From Bacteroidales bacterium (lineage in GTDB: Bacteria > Bacteroidota > Bacteroidia > Bacteroidales > UBA932): a DNA stretch of 45,960 nt. The stretch is from positions 1-45,960 of the forward strand of contig JAEEVG010000015.1 of the NCBI GenBank assembly GCA_016290835.1. The letters are read 5' to 3'. Under the pieces are notes generated by a model, which worked only from the letters and a program-made list of their open reading frames with translations, made no database searches and was not told the DNA's origin. This document shows positions 32,697-41,269 of this stretch, one piece after another (position 1 is the first letter of the stretch; the number at the start of each line of letters is the position of its first letter). Position numbers and translations under genes: made by a program.

Positions 32697-33942
32697 TATC
32701 CCGGACATCCTCCAATCCGATACTCAGGCGCATCAGTTCCGGATCCACGCCTGCCTCCCGCAGCTGCTCGTCGCTGAGTTGCCGGTGGGTGTGTGAAGCG
32801 GGGTGCAGGATGCAACTGTAGCAGTCCGCCACGTGGGTTTCAATCGTGACCAGCCGCAGACTGTCCATAAAACGTTCGGCCGCGGCGCGGTCGCCCTTGA
32901 TGGCGAAGGCCATCACCCCGCAGGAACCCTCGGGCAGATATTTTTGCGCCAGGGCGTGGTCGGGATCATCGGGCAGGTCGGGATAGCAAATCCATTTCAC
33001 GGCCGGATGGTCGTGCAGGAAGCGGGCCACCTGGCGGGCGGATTCGCAGATATGCTTCACCCGGACGGCGAGGGTCTGGATGCCGAGATTGAGGTAGAAG
33101 GCATTCTGGGGCGCCTGGATGGAGCCCAGGTCACGCATCAGTTGGCTGGTGGCCTTGGTGATGTAGGCGAGTTTCCCGAATTTCCGGGTATAGGTAAGGC
33201 CGTGGTAGGACGCGTCCGGCGTGCACAGGCCGGGGAACTTCTCGGCATGGGCCTCCCAGTCGAAGTTGCCGCTGTCGATGATGGCGCCACCCACGGTGGT
33301 GCCGTGACCGTCGAGATATTTGGTGGTGGAATGCGTGACGATGTCGGCCCCGAATTCGATGGGGCGGCAGTTCACGGGCGTCGGGAAGGTGTTGTCCACG
33401 ATGAGGGGCACGCCGTGGGCGTGGGCGATGCGGGCGAGGCGCTCGATATCGAGTACGCGCACCCCCGGATTGGTCAGGGTCTCCCCGAAGACCAACTTGG
33501 TATTGGGCCGGAAGGCCGCCTCGATCTCCTCGTCGGAAGCGTTCTGGTCGATGAAAGTCACCTCGATGCCCATCTTGGGGAAGGTGACTCCGAAGAGGTT
33601 GAAGGTGCCGCCGTAGATGGCCGCGGTGCTGATCATATGGTCCCCCGCCTCACAGATATTGAAGCAGGCGAAGAAGTTGGCGGCCTGTCCGGAGGAAGTC
33701 AACATTGCCGCCACACCCCCTTCCAGAGCCGCCAGCCGGGCTGCCACGCGGTCGTTGGTCGGGTTCTGGAGCCGCGTATAGAAATATCCGGCCTCCTCGA
33801 GGTCGAACAGGCGGCCCATCTGCTCGCTGGTCGTGTATTTGAAGGTCGTGCTCTGGATGATCGGCATCTGCCGGGGCTCCCCGTTGGCCGGATCATAGCC
33901 TGCCTGGACACAAAGGGTACCTGGATGGAGTTTCTGTTTCAT
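32656..33942 (-). CDS. metY: O-acetylhomoserine sulfhydrylase / cysteine synthase
   Basis: A PLP enzyme forming homocysteine from O-acetylhomoserine and sulfide. The 428-residue protein starts MKQKLHPGTLCVQAGYDP; the PLP lysine is in VTHSTTKYLDGHGT near 207, and YTRLQNPTNDRVAARLAALE and SSGQAANFFA are classic for the family. ATG at 33,942 is chosen: the 45 residues upstream in frame lie over the manA start region and have no family similarity. A -7 box is 22 bp upstream. Its 3' end overlaps the permease by 41 bp. Confidence 0.94.
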   Translation of the reverse strand: MKQKLHPGTLCVQAGYDPANGEPRQMPIIQSTTFKYTTSEQMGRLFDLEEAGYFYTRLQNPTNDRVAARLAALEGGVAAMLTSSGQAANFFACFNICEAGDHMISTAAIYGGTFNLFGVTFPKMGIEVTFIDQNASDEEIEAAFRPNTKLVFGETLTNPGVRVLDIERLARIAHAHGVPLIVDNTFPTPVNCRPIEFGADIVTHSTTKYLDGHGTTVGGAIIDSGNFDWEAHAEKFPGLCTPDASYHGLTYTRKFGKLAYITKATSQLMRDLGSIQAPQNAFYLNLGIQTLAVRVKHICESARQVARFLHDHPAVKWICYPDLPDDPDHALAQKYLPEGSCGVMAFAIKGDRAAAERFMDSLRLVTIETHVADCYSCILHPASHTHRQLSDEQLREAGVDPELMRLSIGLEDVRDIIGDLSQALQAAK

Positions 33943-33964
33943 GGGAATCGTTCTAACCGTAGGG

Positions 33965-33992
33965 CAAAGATAAGGCTTTTTTGTTATTTTTG
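33965..33992. promoter_or_regulatory. Divergent promoters of metY and manA
   Basis: A -7 box TATCTTTG on the minus strand (33,972-33,965) serves metY, and TATTTTTG on the plus strand (33,985-33,992) serves manA. The manA box ends 5 bp before its ATG, which implies a leaderless or near-leaderless mRNA. No clear TTTG -33 box is visible for either. Confidence 0.5.
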
Positions 33993-33997
33993 CAGTC

Positions 33998-34993
33998 ATG
34001 GAAGAAGAGAAGAAATTGTATCCATTCACCTTCTGTTCCCTGCAGGACGAGTATCCCTGGGGAACGGAGGAGTTCAAATTGGCAGACCTGGGCTATCGCG
34101 ACTCGCTGGTTCGCTCGGGCTGGCTCGGAGGCAACAGCCTTTCCGAAGTGATGGACACCTACCTCGACCGCGTGGTCGGAGAAGATCTGTACAACTGGTA
34201 CGGACGTCAGTTCCCCTTGTGTGTCAGACATTTGCACATACACGGCCGGATGCCGCTCCGGGTGCATCCCGATGACGAGACGGCCGAACAGCGCTACGAT
34301 TTCCTCGGCAAGGAGAAACTCTGGTATGTCCTGCGCGCCGGCAAGAACGCACGCCTGATGGCCGGCTTCCGGCGCGACACCGACGCCTCCGAATGCTATG
34401 CGCGCTGCCTGGACGGCAGCGTAGAGCAGGTCCTGGGCATCATCGCTCCCCACGCCGGACAGTGCCTGTACATCCCCGCCGGCACCCCGCACGCCGCGGA
34501 GGGCGATCTGGAGATCCTCGAGATCGCGGAATCTTCCCCGATGGATTTCTGCCTCTGCGACTGGGGCGAGGGAATCCACCCGGACGAATTCGATCCGGCA
34601 CTCACGCTTGCGGATGCGCTCGACTTCATCAACTATCGCCACTTCGTCGCTCCCCTGCCCTCCGGAGAGCGGCTGATCGACACGGCGCGGATGCGGGTGG
34701 AGCGGCTGCACCTGTCCGCCCCGCTGGCCATCTCCCACGAGGAGGGAGCTGCCTTTGTGTTGTACTGCTGCGTACACGGAGCGGCCACCGCCCAACTTCC
34801 TCTGGAGGGTGGAGGACAGCTCGACTTCCCCCTGCGCGAGGGCGAGGTGATGCTCGTGCCCGCCGAGTGCGCTTCCTACCGCCTGCTGCCCACCGGGCGG
34901 GACACCCTGCTGCTCGAAGCGAGCGCCCGCTATACAGAAACGGACCCCTACATCAATCCCGATGCGGAGCCCGTTCTGCCGGAAGACCTCTGA
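33998..34993 (+). CDS. manA: Mannose-6-phosphate isomerase, class I-like
   Basis: Interconverts mannose-6-phosphate and fructose-6-phosphate, feeding GDP-mannose and related nucleotide sugars. The 331-residue cupin has HIHGRMPLRVHPDDE, with zinc-binding histidine and glutamate, at about 69-83, GKEKLWYVLRAG, and the second metal site near YIPAGTPHAAEGD. The ATG at 33,998 gives the family N-terminus. It is divergent from metY and convergent with the outer-membrane protein gene, with 9 bp between stops and no terminator visible. Confidence 0.92.
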   Translation: MEEEKKLYPFTFCSLQDEYPWGTEEFKLADLGYRDSLVRSGWLGGNSLSEVMDTYLDRVVGEDLYNWYGRQFPLCVRHLHIHGRMPLRVHPDDETAEQRYDFLGKEKLWYVLRAGKNARLMAGFRRDTDASECYARCLDGSVEQVLGIIAPHAGQCLYIPAGTPHAAEGDLEILEIAESSPMDFCLCDWGEGIHPDEFDPALTLADALDFINYRHFVAPLPSGERLIDTARMRVERLHLSAPLAISHEEGAAFVLYCCVHGAATAQLPLEGGGQLDFPLREGEVMLVPAECASYRLLPTGRDTLLLEASARYTETDPYINPDAEPVLPEDL

Positions 34994-35002
34994 GCCAGGC
35001 GC

Positions 35003-35770
35003 CTAGAAAAGACGGACATAGAGGTGGAAGTTGATGATGGGCAGGAAGTTCATATACTTGCCGTACTCATCCACCACCTCCTTGATATCGATCTCCTTAT
35101 TGTTTGACACGTCCACATAGGCTTCCTTGCCATCGGACTTGCGGCCGAGCGCCCAGAGGGAAGGCAAGCCCTGATAGGCGGCGCCCAGGTCGAAAGAGAA
35201 GGTCACCCGGCGGTCCGTCCGGACGGGGCGGCCGAAGCCGAGTCCGGCATAGGGTTGGACGGCGAAGCCCGGGGAGCCCACACCGAAAGCGCGGAGTTCG
35301 GTGCGGATCTTATTGTTCTTCGCCTTGATGATGTAGTCCCCCATTTCCAGGCCGACATTGTTGTAGTCGCTGGGGAGATTGAGAATCTCGCCTTTGAAGA
35401 AACTGCCGGCGCCCAGATAGGTTCCGAAAGTAAAGTGGAAGGCCGCCCGCCTGGAGGGATAGATATTGAACAGGATGCGGGCATCGTTGCGCGCGAGGCT
35501 GAGCTTCAGCGGCACGTTGACCTCCGGGCTGTCATCCATATCGGGATGCTCCGGGAGCCGGATGCCATCGTTCCCGGACAGGGTGTAGCCCAGGCCGAAG
35601 GCCGTGCCATAACCGGCGCGGAGTTGGACGTGGCCGCCCAGCGGGACGCCCAATTCGAAACTGGTTCCGTCCAGACCGGCACCGATACCCAGGGAAAGAT
35701 GGTTGAAGACCTGGGCGTTGGCGCTCAAGGCGAGTGCCACGCCGGTCAGAAGGAGAATCATTCTTTTCAT
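35003..35770 (-). CDS. Outer-membrane beta-barrel protein of unknown function
   Basis: A 255-residue exported protein. The signal peptide (MKRMILLLTGVALALSANA, cleaved before QVFNH) is followed by alternating amphipathic strands (HLSLGIGAGLDGTSFELGV, VQLRAGYGTAFGLGYTL, FHFTFGTYLGAG, VQPYAGLGFG) and ends in FHLYVRLF with a terminal aromatic residue, the mark of an outer-membrane barrel. ATG at 35,770 is chosen because the 17 residues upstream do not form a signal peptide. A -7 box TATATTTG lies 20 bp upstream. Function not recognised. Confidence 0.8.
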   Translation of the reverse strand: MKRMILLLTGVALALSANAQVFNHLSLGIGAGLDGTSFELGVPLGGHVQLRAGYGTAFGLGYTLSGNDGIRLPEHPDMDDSPEVNVPLKLSLARNDARILFNIYPSRRAAFHFTFGTYLGAGSFFKGEILNLPSDYNNVGLEMGDYIIKAKNNKIRTELRAFGVGSPGFAVQPYAGLGFGRPVRTDRRVTFSFDLGAAYQGLPSLWALGRKSDGKEAYVDVSNNKEIDIKEVVDEYGKYMNFLPIINFHLYVRLF

Positions 35771-35789
35771 AAGGAGTTGTGTGTTTGAA

Positions 35790-35797
35790 CAAATATA
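35790..35797 (-). promoter_or_regulatory. Probable -7 element for the outer-membrane protein gene
   Basis: TATATTTG on the minus strand matches TAnnTTTG, 20 bp before the ATG. I see no clear -33 TTTG. Confidence 0.5.
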
Positions 35798-35805
35798 GGA
35801 ATTAT

Positions 35806-35836
35806 TTTGCATTTCTGTCATTTGCGCATATCTTTG
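35806..35836 (+). promoter_or_regulatory. Promoter of the DJ-1/PfpI gene
   Basis: TTTG at 35,806-35,809 and TATCTTTG at 35,829-35,836 are 19 nt apart, an exact match. The ATG follows 5 bp after the box, so the mRNA would start at or next to the start codon. Confidence 0.75.
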
Positions 35837-35841
35837 TGTTT

Positions 35842-36414
35842 ATGAAAGGAGTCTATATCTTCCTGGCAGACGGTTTCGAAGATGTCGAGGCCCTCGCCAC
35901 CAATGACGTCCTCCGCCGCGGCGGCGTCGATACCACCCTGGTCGCCCTGACGGACGATCCCTTCGTCGAATCTTCCCACGGCGTGACCCTCGGCGCCGAG
36001 GCCTTCCTGCCCGAACTGGACACAGACCACGCCGGCACCACGGCCGATGATGTGATGATTTTCCCGGGCGGCATGCCCGGATCCAAGAGCCTCGCGGCCT
36101 GCACGCCCTTGATCAAGTTGATGCGGGAGCACTATGCCGCCGGCGGCACCGTGGCGGCCATCTGCGCCGCCCCGGGGCTGGTCCTCAGCCAGCTGGAAGA
36201 TGTTTCCGGATTGGAGTTCACCTGCTTCGACGGATTCGAGGACGCCCTCATCGCCAAGGGCGCCGTCTTCACGCCCGCGCCCGCCGTACGCTGCGGACGC
36301 ATCGTGACCGGCCGCTCCGCCGGCCATGCCTTCAGTTTTGCACTGGAAATCCTCCGCGGCCTGCGCGGCGAACAAGTCGCCGGGCGGGTGCGGCACGCCC
36401 TCTATCTGGATTAG
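35842..36414 (+). CDS. DJ-1/PfpI-family protein
   Basis: A 190-residue protein of the DJ-1/ThiJ/YajL group, linked to protein deglycation, chaperone or stress functions. It starts MKGVYIFLADGFEDVEALAT with the acid residue in D-G-F-E-D-V-E, and the nucleophilic cysteine is in VAAICAAPGLVLS near 108. ATG at 35,842 is preferred: upstream in-frame residues are over the promoter. It converges on glmS with 6 bp between the stops. Confidence 0.9.
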   Translation: MKGVYIFLADGFEDVEALATNDVLRRGGVDTTLVALTDDPFVESSHGVTLGAEAFLPELDTDHAGTTADDVMIFPGGMPGSKSLAACTPLIKLMREHYAAGGTVAAICAAPGLVLSQLEDVSGLEFTCFDGFEDALIAKGAVFTPAPAVRCGRIVTGRSAGHAFSFALEILRGLRGEQVAGRVRHALYLD

Positions 36415-36420
36415 GGGGGA

Positions 36421-38265
36421 TTATTCTACCGTCACGCTTTTCGCCAGGTTGCGGGGCTGATCCACATCACGCCCCTTGGCAATGGCGATGTGATAGGCCA
36501 GCAACTGCAGCGGGATGATCGACAGCACCGGCTCAAAGCACTCTTCGGTGTCCGGGATCTCGAAGTACCAGTCAGACAGGGCCTTGACGTCCGTGTCCCC
36601 CTCGGTAATCACGCTGATGATGCGGCCGCCCCGGGCCTTGACCTCCTGGATATTGCTCAGGATCTTCTCGTAGTTGCCCCGGCGCGGGGCGATCACCACC
36701 ACCGGCATCTCCTCGTCGATCAGGGCGATCGGCCCGTGCTTCATCTCCGCAGCCGGGTAGCCTTCGGCGTGGATGTAGGAGATCTCCTTGAGCTTGAGCG
36801 CACCCTCCAGGGCCGCCGGGTAGTTGTAACCGCGGCCGAGGTAGAGGAAGTTGCGGGTGTAGGTGAAGACTTTCGCCAGGTCGGCGATCTGGGCGTCGTG
36901 TTCCAGGATCTTGGCGATCTTGTCCGGAATGCGCTGCACCTCCCCGACCAGGGCGAGGCGGCGGGCCTCCGGGACGACGCCGAGCTGCTCGCTCAGGCTC
37001 ATCGCGATCAGGAAAAGGGTCGTGACCTGGGCCGTGAAAGCCTTGGTGGAAGCCACGCCGATCTCCGGGCCGATGTGGGTATAGCAACCGGTATCCGTGG
37101 CGCGGGCGATGGATGAGCCGACCACGTTGCAGATGCCGAAGAGGAAGGCGCCCGCCTTGCGGGCCAGTTCCACGGCTGCAAGCGTATCGGCCGTCTCGCC
37201 CGACTGGGAGATGGCGATCACCACGTCCGAAGGAGAGATGACCGGACGCCGGTAGCGGAACTCGGAGGCATACTCCACCTCGACGGGCTTACGCGTCAGT
37301 TCCTCAATCATATATTTGCCGATCAGGCCGGCGTGCCACGAGGTACCGCAGGCGCAGATGACGATGCGCTGCGCACTGAGCAGGCGCTCGCGGTGGTCGA
37401 TCACGCCGGAGAGTTTGACGGTGCCGAGCTCCGGATGGAGACGGCCCTTCATCGAGGCGCGCAGGGTGCGCGGCTGCTCGAAGATCTCCTTGAGCATGAA
37501 GTGCGGGAAGCCGCCTTTCTCGATCTCGGACAGGCTCATCTCCAGCTCACGCACCTCCGGGACCAGTTCAGTGCTGCTCAAGTCCGTGATCCGCAGATCC
37601 GCTCCGCGTTCGATGAACGCGATCTGTTCTTCGCCCAGATAGACGACCTTGTTGGTGTATTCGATGATCGGGGACGCGTCGGAGCCGACGAAATACTCGT
37701 TCTCGCCCACGCCGATGAGCAGCGGGCTGCCCTTGCGGGCGGCGATCATCTTGTCGGGCTCGTTGCGGTCCATGATCACCAGGGCATAGGCGCCGACCAC
37801 GAGCCGCAGGGCCATCGGGACGGCTTCCTCCCAGCTCACGCCCCGCGAATCCATCATATACTGGATCAACTGGATCACGACCTCCGTGTCGGTCTGGCTC
37901 TGGAAATGGTAGCCGCGGCGCGTCAGTTCGGTCTTGAGCGACTGGTAGTTCTCGATGATGCCGTTGTGGATCAGGGCGAGGTTGTGGTTCTCGGAGTAAT
38001 GCGGGTGGGAATTGACGTCGCTCGGCTCGCCGTGGGTAGCCCAACGGGTGTGCGCGATGCCGATGTTGCCGCTGACATCCTTGTCGGCGGTCAGTTTCTC
38101 AAGATCCCGGACCTTGCCCTTGGTTTTGTAGATGACCAGTTCGCGGCTGTCATTGATGAGCGCCACGCCGGCGCTGTCGTAGCCGCGGTACTCGAGCCGG
38201 GTCAGGCCCTTGATCAGGATGGGATAGGCCTGGCGGCCTCCCACATAACCAACAATTCCACACAT
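36421..38265 (-). CDS. glmS: Glutamine-fructose-6-phosphate aminotransferase (isomerizing)
   Basis: Makes glucosamine-6-phosphate from fructose-6-phosphate and glutamine, the entry to UDP-GlcNAc for peptidoglycan, LPS and capsule. The 614-residue protein has the N-terminal glutaminase nucleophile Cys2 in MCGIVGYVGG, HTRWATHGEPS near 75-85, and two SIS domains (VICACGTSWHAGLIGKYM and VASTKAFTAQVTTLFLIAM regions), ending in DQPRNLAKSVTVE. It follows the S4-protein gene by 20 bp on the same strand; no ribozyme or leader is visible in that gap. Confidence 0.97.
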   Translation of the reverse strand: MCGIVGYVGGRQAYPILIKGLTRLEYRGYDSAGVALINDSRELVIYKTKGKVRDLEKLTADKDVSGNIGIAHTRWATHGEPSDVNSHPHYSENHNLALIHNGIIENYQSLKTELTRRGYHFQSQTDTEVVIQLIQYMMDSRGVSWEEAVPMALRLVVGAYALVIMDRNEPDKMIAARKGSPLLIGVGENEYFVGSDASPIIEYTNKVVYLGEEQIAFIERGADLRITDLSSTELVPEVRELEMSLSEIEKGGFPHFMLKEIFEQPRTLRASMKGRLHPELGTVKLSGVIDHRERLLSAQRIVICACGTSWHAGLIGKYMIEELTRKPVEVEYASEFRYRRPVISPSDVVIAISQSGETADTLAAVELARKAGAFLFGICNVVGSSIARATDTGCYTHIGPEIGVASTKAFTAQVTTLFLIAMSLSEQLGVVPEARRLALVGEVQRIPDKIAKILEHDAQIADLAKVFTYTRNFLYLGRGYNYPAALEGALKLKEISYIHAEGYPAAEMKHGPIALIDEEMPVVVIAPRRGNYEKILSNIQEVKARGGRIISVITEGDTDVKALSDWYFEIPDTEECFEPVLSIIPLQLLAYHIAIAKGRDVDQPRNLAKSVTVE

Positions 38266-38285
38266 ACTATCTAACTGTTAACTAA

Positions 38286-38669
38286 TTAATAATCCATTGA
38301 ATCCAGCATCTCTTCCAACTGGCGGCGGTCCCGCTTGGTGGGCCGTCCGGCGCCGCGGTCACGCTGCAGGACGATGGTCTCGTGGGGGGCGTGCAGTTTG
38401 GCGCGTTCGTGCTCGGGGGTGAGGTCCTCGGCGTACTCGGGAACGAGCGAAGCGCCCATCCGGTTCTCCGCGACCTTGAGGACCTTGTAGGTCATCAGGG
38501 CCGGGCCCTTGCGCACCTCCAGCACGTCGCCGGCCTTGACGGCCTTGGACGGCTTGGCATTGACGCCACCGATCTTGACTTTGTTGCCATTGCAGGCGTC
38601 CGTGGCATCGCTCCGGGTCTTGAACACCCGGATCGCCCACAAATACTTATCAACCCTTATACTATCCAT
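38286..38669 (-). CDS. S4-domain RNA-binding protein (Hsp15/HslR-like)
   Basis: A 127-residue protein with an N-terminal S4 domain (MDSIRVDKYLWAIRVFKTRS, then KVKIGGVNAKPSKAVKAGD) and a basic C-terminal tail (RDRGAGRPTKRDRR). Hsp15 family members bind stalled 50S subunits carrying peptidyl-tRNA. ATG at 38,669 is chosen because the upstream in-frame residues are antisense-like sequence over the end of the zinc peptidase. It is likely co-transcribed with glmS. Confidence 0.85.
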   Translation of the reverse strand: MDSIRVDKYLWAIRVFKTRSDATDACNGNKVKIGGVNAKPSKAVKAGDVLEVRKGPALMTYKVLKVAENRMGASLVPEYAEDLTPEHERAKLHAPHETIVLQRDRGAGRPTKRDRRQLEEMLDSMDY

Positions 38670-38700
38670 ATCAACATCTTTCAAGCAGCCCCGGCAAACA

Positions 38701-39378
38701 TTATGATCTGCGGTTACTTGCCAGGGAAATGTAATAGAAGAGGGTGGCGAGAGAACCGATGGCAGCGATGACATAGGTATAGGCCGCCCACTTGAGCGCA
38801 TCGGAAGCCATCGGCTGCGTCGTGACATCCACGAACCCCGCCGCCGCCAGCCATCGGACCGCCCGCTGGCTGGCATTGATCTCCACGGGCAGGGTCACGA
38901 GGCTGAAGAGCGTCGTGACCGCAAACAGGCCGATCCCGATCCAGAGCAGCTGCGGAAACACATTCACCATCAGCACGCCCGCGAGCAGCACCCACTGCAC
39001 CGTATTATTGGCGAAGTTCACCACCGGAATCAGCGCGGTGCGCAGGCGCAGCGGCGCGTAGCCCTCCGCGTGCTGCAGGGCGTGTCCCGTCTCGTGGGCC
39101 GCCACGGCGCAGGCCGCGATGGACGCCGAACCATAGACATTCTCGCTGAGATTGACCGTCTTGTCCTTGGGATTGTAATGATCCGTCAGTTTGCCGCCCA
39201 CAGACTGGACCGTGACATCGGTGACCCCATTCTGCGCAAGCATCAGGCGCGCCACATCGGCACCGGTGAGCCCCCGCGGAGAAGGGATCCTGGAATATTT
39301 CGCAAACCGGCTGGTAAGTCGCTGCTGGACGAAGAAAGAGGCCAGCATCACCAGAAGCATCAAGAACCAAATGTACAT
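38701..39378 (-). CDS. Membrane zinc peptidase (YugP-like, PF04298)
   Basis: A 225-residue integral membrane metallopeptidase. The zinc motif is H95-E96-x2-H99 in AAHETGHALQH. Hydrophobic segments are at 1-17, about 125-165 and about 190-215. YugP-like proteins are widespread and mostly uncharacterised, perhaps serving envelope protein quality control. The 3' end is followed 31 bp later by the S4-protein start on the same strand. Confidence 0.85.
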   Translation of the reverse strand: MYIWFLMLLVMLASFFVQQRLTSRFAKYSRIPSPRGLTGADVARLMLAQNGVTDVTVQSVGGKLTDHYNPKDKTVNLSENVYGSASIAACAVAAHETGHALQHAEGYAPLRLRTALIPVVNFANNTVQWVLLAGVLMVNVFPQLLWIGIGLFAVTTLFSLVTLPVEINASQRAVRWLAAAGFVDVTTQPMASDALKWAAYTYVIAAIGSLATLFYYISLASNRRS

Positions 39379-39438
39379 TATCTGATCGTTTTATAATTAC
39401 CGCATCCGCGAATATACGAAATAAGTCCGAAAAGACGA

Positions 39439-39468
39439 CCAAAGGCCGGCAAAAATGCCGGCCTTTGG
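39439..39468 (-). terminator. Terminator after the rubrerythrin gene
   Basis: CCAAAGGCCGGC (39,439-39,450) pairs perfectly with GCCGGCCTTTGG (39,457-39,468) across a six-base loop. It is 24 bp past the rubrerythrin stop. The T-tract on the minus side is poor (TCGTCTTTT), while on the plus side AAAAA follows. Confidence 0.75.
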
Positions 39469-39492
39469 AAAAATGGAATCAAACGACAAGCG

Positions 39493-40041
39493 CTACTTCT
39501 CGAAGAAACGCTTGTACAGGCCCTGGAAGCCGGCACCGTGGCGGGCTTCGTCCTTGGCCATTTCGTGGACCGTGTCGTGGATTGCGTCATAGCCCAGCTT
39601 CTTGGCACGCGTGGCGATCGCCAGTTTGCCCTCGCAGGCACCGCACTCGGCCTCAGCGCGCTTCTTGAGGTTGGTCTTGGTATCCCAGACCACTTCGCCG
39701 AGCAGCTCGGCGAACTTGGCGGCATGCTCCGCCTCCTCGAAAGCGTAGCGGCGGAACGCGTCGGCTACCTCGGGGTAGCCCTCACGCTCGGCCTGGCGGC
39801 TCATCGCGAGGTACATGCCCACTTCGGTGCACTCGCCGTTGAAATGATCGTGCAGGCCCTGCATGATCTCGGCGTCCTCGACGACACCGTCTCCGAGGTG
39901 GTGTTCGCAAGCCCACTGGAGACCCTCGGACTTGACTTCCACGAACCTATCGCCCTTGGCGTGGCACTGCGGGCACTCAGCAGGAGGATTCTCCCCCTCA
40001 TAAACATAGCCACAAACGAGACATCTGAATTTCTTCTTCAT
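39493..40041 (-). CDS. rbr: Rubrerythrin with N-terminal rubredoxin domain
   Basis: A peroxide-reducing non-haem iron protein (182 residues) for oxidative stress defence in an anaerobe. The rubredoxin-like Cys4 site comes first: [16 protein letters not shown] (C8, C11) and CPQCHAKG (about 25-28). A ferritin-like diiron domain follows, with E-x2-H pairs in [26 protein letters not shown] and [13 protein letters not shown]. In the classic form the rubredoxin domain is at the C-terminus, so this is the reversed arrangement. Confidence 0.92.
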   Translation of the reverse strand: MKKKFRCLVCGYVYEGENPPAECPQCHAKGDRFVEVKSEGLQWACEHHLGDGVVEDAEIMQGLHDHFNGECTEVGMYLAMSRQAEREGYPEVADAFRRYAFEEAEHAAKFAELLGEVVWDTKTNLKKRAEAECGACEGKLAIATRAKKLGYDAIHDTVHEMAKDEARHGAGFQGLYKRFFEK

Positions 40042-40063
40042 AATTGGATAAAAGATTAGCGAT

Positions 40064-40094
40064 GCAAGATACGAAGAAAAAACAATCCTTCCAA
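40064..40094 (-). promoter_or_regulatory. Probable promoter of the rubrerythrin gene
   Basis: TATCTTGC on the minus strand (40,071-40,064) with TTGG at 40,094-40,091, 19 nt apart. Both boxes deviate from consensus; the -7 form is the same as that of the H1-like gene. Confidence 0.4.
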
Positions 40095-40095
40095 T

Positions 40096-41268
40096 TTAAT
40101 AATACACGCCCGCGGGATTCTTGGGATCGTGTACGCAAACATCCCAGATCTTGCAGCACAAATCCTCGCCCTCGGGACCGGACACATACAGGGTCACGAC
40201 ATAATGGGTGCCGTCCTGCTTGTACTCGTGGACCGGATTCTGCTCGGTGGAGCTCGTACCGTCGCCGAAATCCCATTTCCAGGAAGTGACATTGCCGTAG
40301 CTCTTGTCGGTGAAGACGACGCGACGGGTGTCGGGCACGACATAGTGATCCCACGCAGCCTCGACCGGCCGGCGGAACTGCTTCTCGAGCGGCATCAGGG
40401 TGAATAGGCGCTCCATCGAAGCGTTGCCGAACATACGGTGATGTTTGGACAGGTTCCAGAAGCCATCGTTCCCGCGGCCGCCGTCGTAGTCGATCACCGC
40501 CCAGCACAGGCCGATCTTCTTGCCTTCGTAGAGGCGGCTCTCGGTGGAACGCGCCGGGCCTTCGGGGCTGGCGAAGTCGAACGGGGTGATGTAAAACTCG
40601 AATTTGAGGGTGCCGCTCTCGCCGTGCTTGAAGTCATACTTGTAGGCATAATTCGCGTACGGGAGTTCCTTGAGCCACTGCTGTACGCCCCAGACCATGG
40701 TCCAGGCCTTGCCCGGGGTGGGCGGGGTCATGATGTGGTAGTTCTGGGCGTGGACATTCTGCAGGGCGAAGAAGGCGTCGGTGCGGCTGAGGACCTCGCT
40801 GTTGAGCCGGAACTCGTCGGTATGGGGACCGCCGGACAGGTCTGCGTCCACCACGATCTCGAAGGTGTCGTTGCGCAGCTGGAGCTGGTTGAAGTCCCAG
40901 AAATTATCATAGGCCTCATAGTAGAAATACAGGCGGTTCAGACCCTCGACCCAGCCCACCTTGACCTTGATGTCGAGGGTGGACTTGTCGATGCCCTGGT
41001 GCTTGCCGCTGTCGTCCCACATCTCCTCCATCGGCACGACATAGCTGTCCGGCACGATGTCCCAGTCGGAGAAGTCGCCGTCGATCCGGGGGATCCGGTT
41101 CTTCGGGAACTGGAATACCTGGAAGCCCGGCTCCGTCACCTGGATGGTGAGGTCGAGCGGCTGCGGCGCCGGCTGCGGCGGCGCGGCCGGCCGCTGCCCC
41201 TGCTGCGGGCGCTGTGCCAAGCACAGCACCGGCAGCAGGCACAGCACCCATGTCAGGACTCTGCGCAT
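40096..41268 (-). CDS. Secreted CBM9-like and PKD-domain protein
   Basis: A 390-residue exported protein with a signal peptide (MRRVLTWVLCLLPVLCLAQ) and a short Pro/Gln/Ala linker. Residues about 55-290 resemble a CBM9-like sugar-binding domain (RIPRIDGDFSDWDIVPDS, then YYEAYDNFWDF). About 300-375 is a PKD domain with the diagnostic SWKWDFGDGTSSTEQNPVHEY. It probably binds a carbohydrate at the surface. It begins 1 bp after the stop of the GH35-like gene, so the two form an operon. Confidence 0.85.
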   Translation of the reverse strand: MRRVLTWVLCLLPVLCLAQRPQQGQRPAAPPQPAPQPLDLTIQVTEPGFQVFQFPKNRIPRIDGDFSDWDIVPDSYVVPMEEMWDDSGKHQGIDKSTLDIKVKVGWVEGLNRLYFYYEAYDNFWDFNQLQLRNDTFEIVVDADLSGGPHTDEFRLNSEVLSRTDAFFALQNVHAQNYHIMTPPTPGKAWTMVWGVQQWLKELPYANYAYKYDFKHGESGTLKFEFYITPFDFASPEGPARSTESRLYEGKKIGLCWAVIDYDGGRGNDGFWNLSKHHRMFGNASMERLFTLMPLEKQFRRPVEAAWDHYVVPDTRRVVFTDKSYGNVTSWKWDFGDGTSSTEQNPVHEYKQDGTHYVVTLYVSGPEGEDLCCKIWDVCVHDPKNPAGVYY

Positions 41269-41269
41269 A

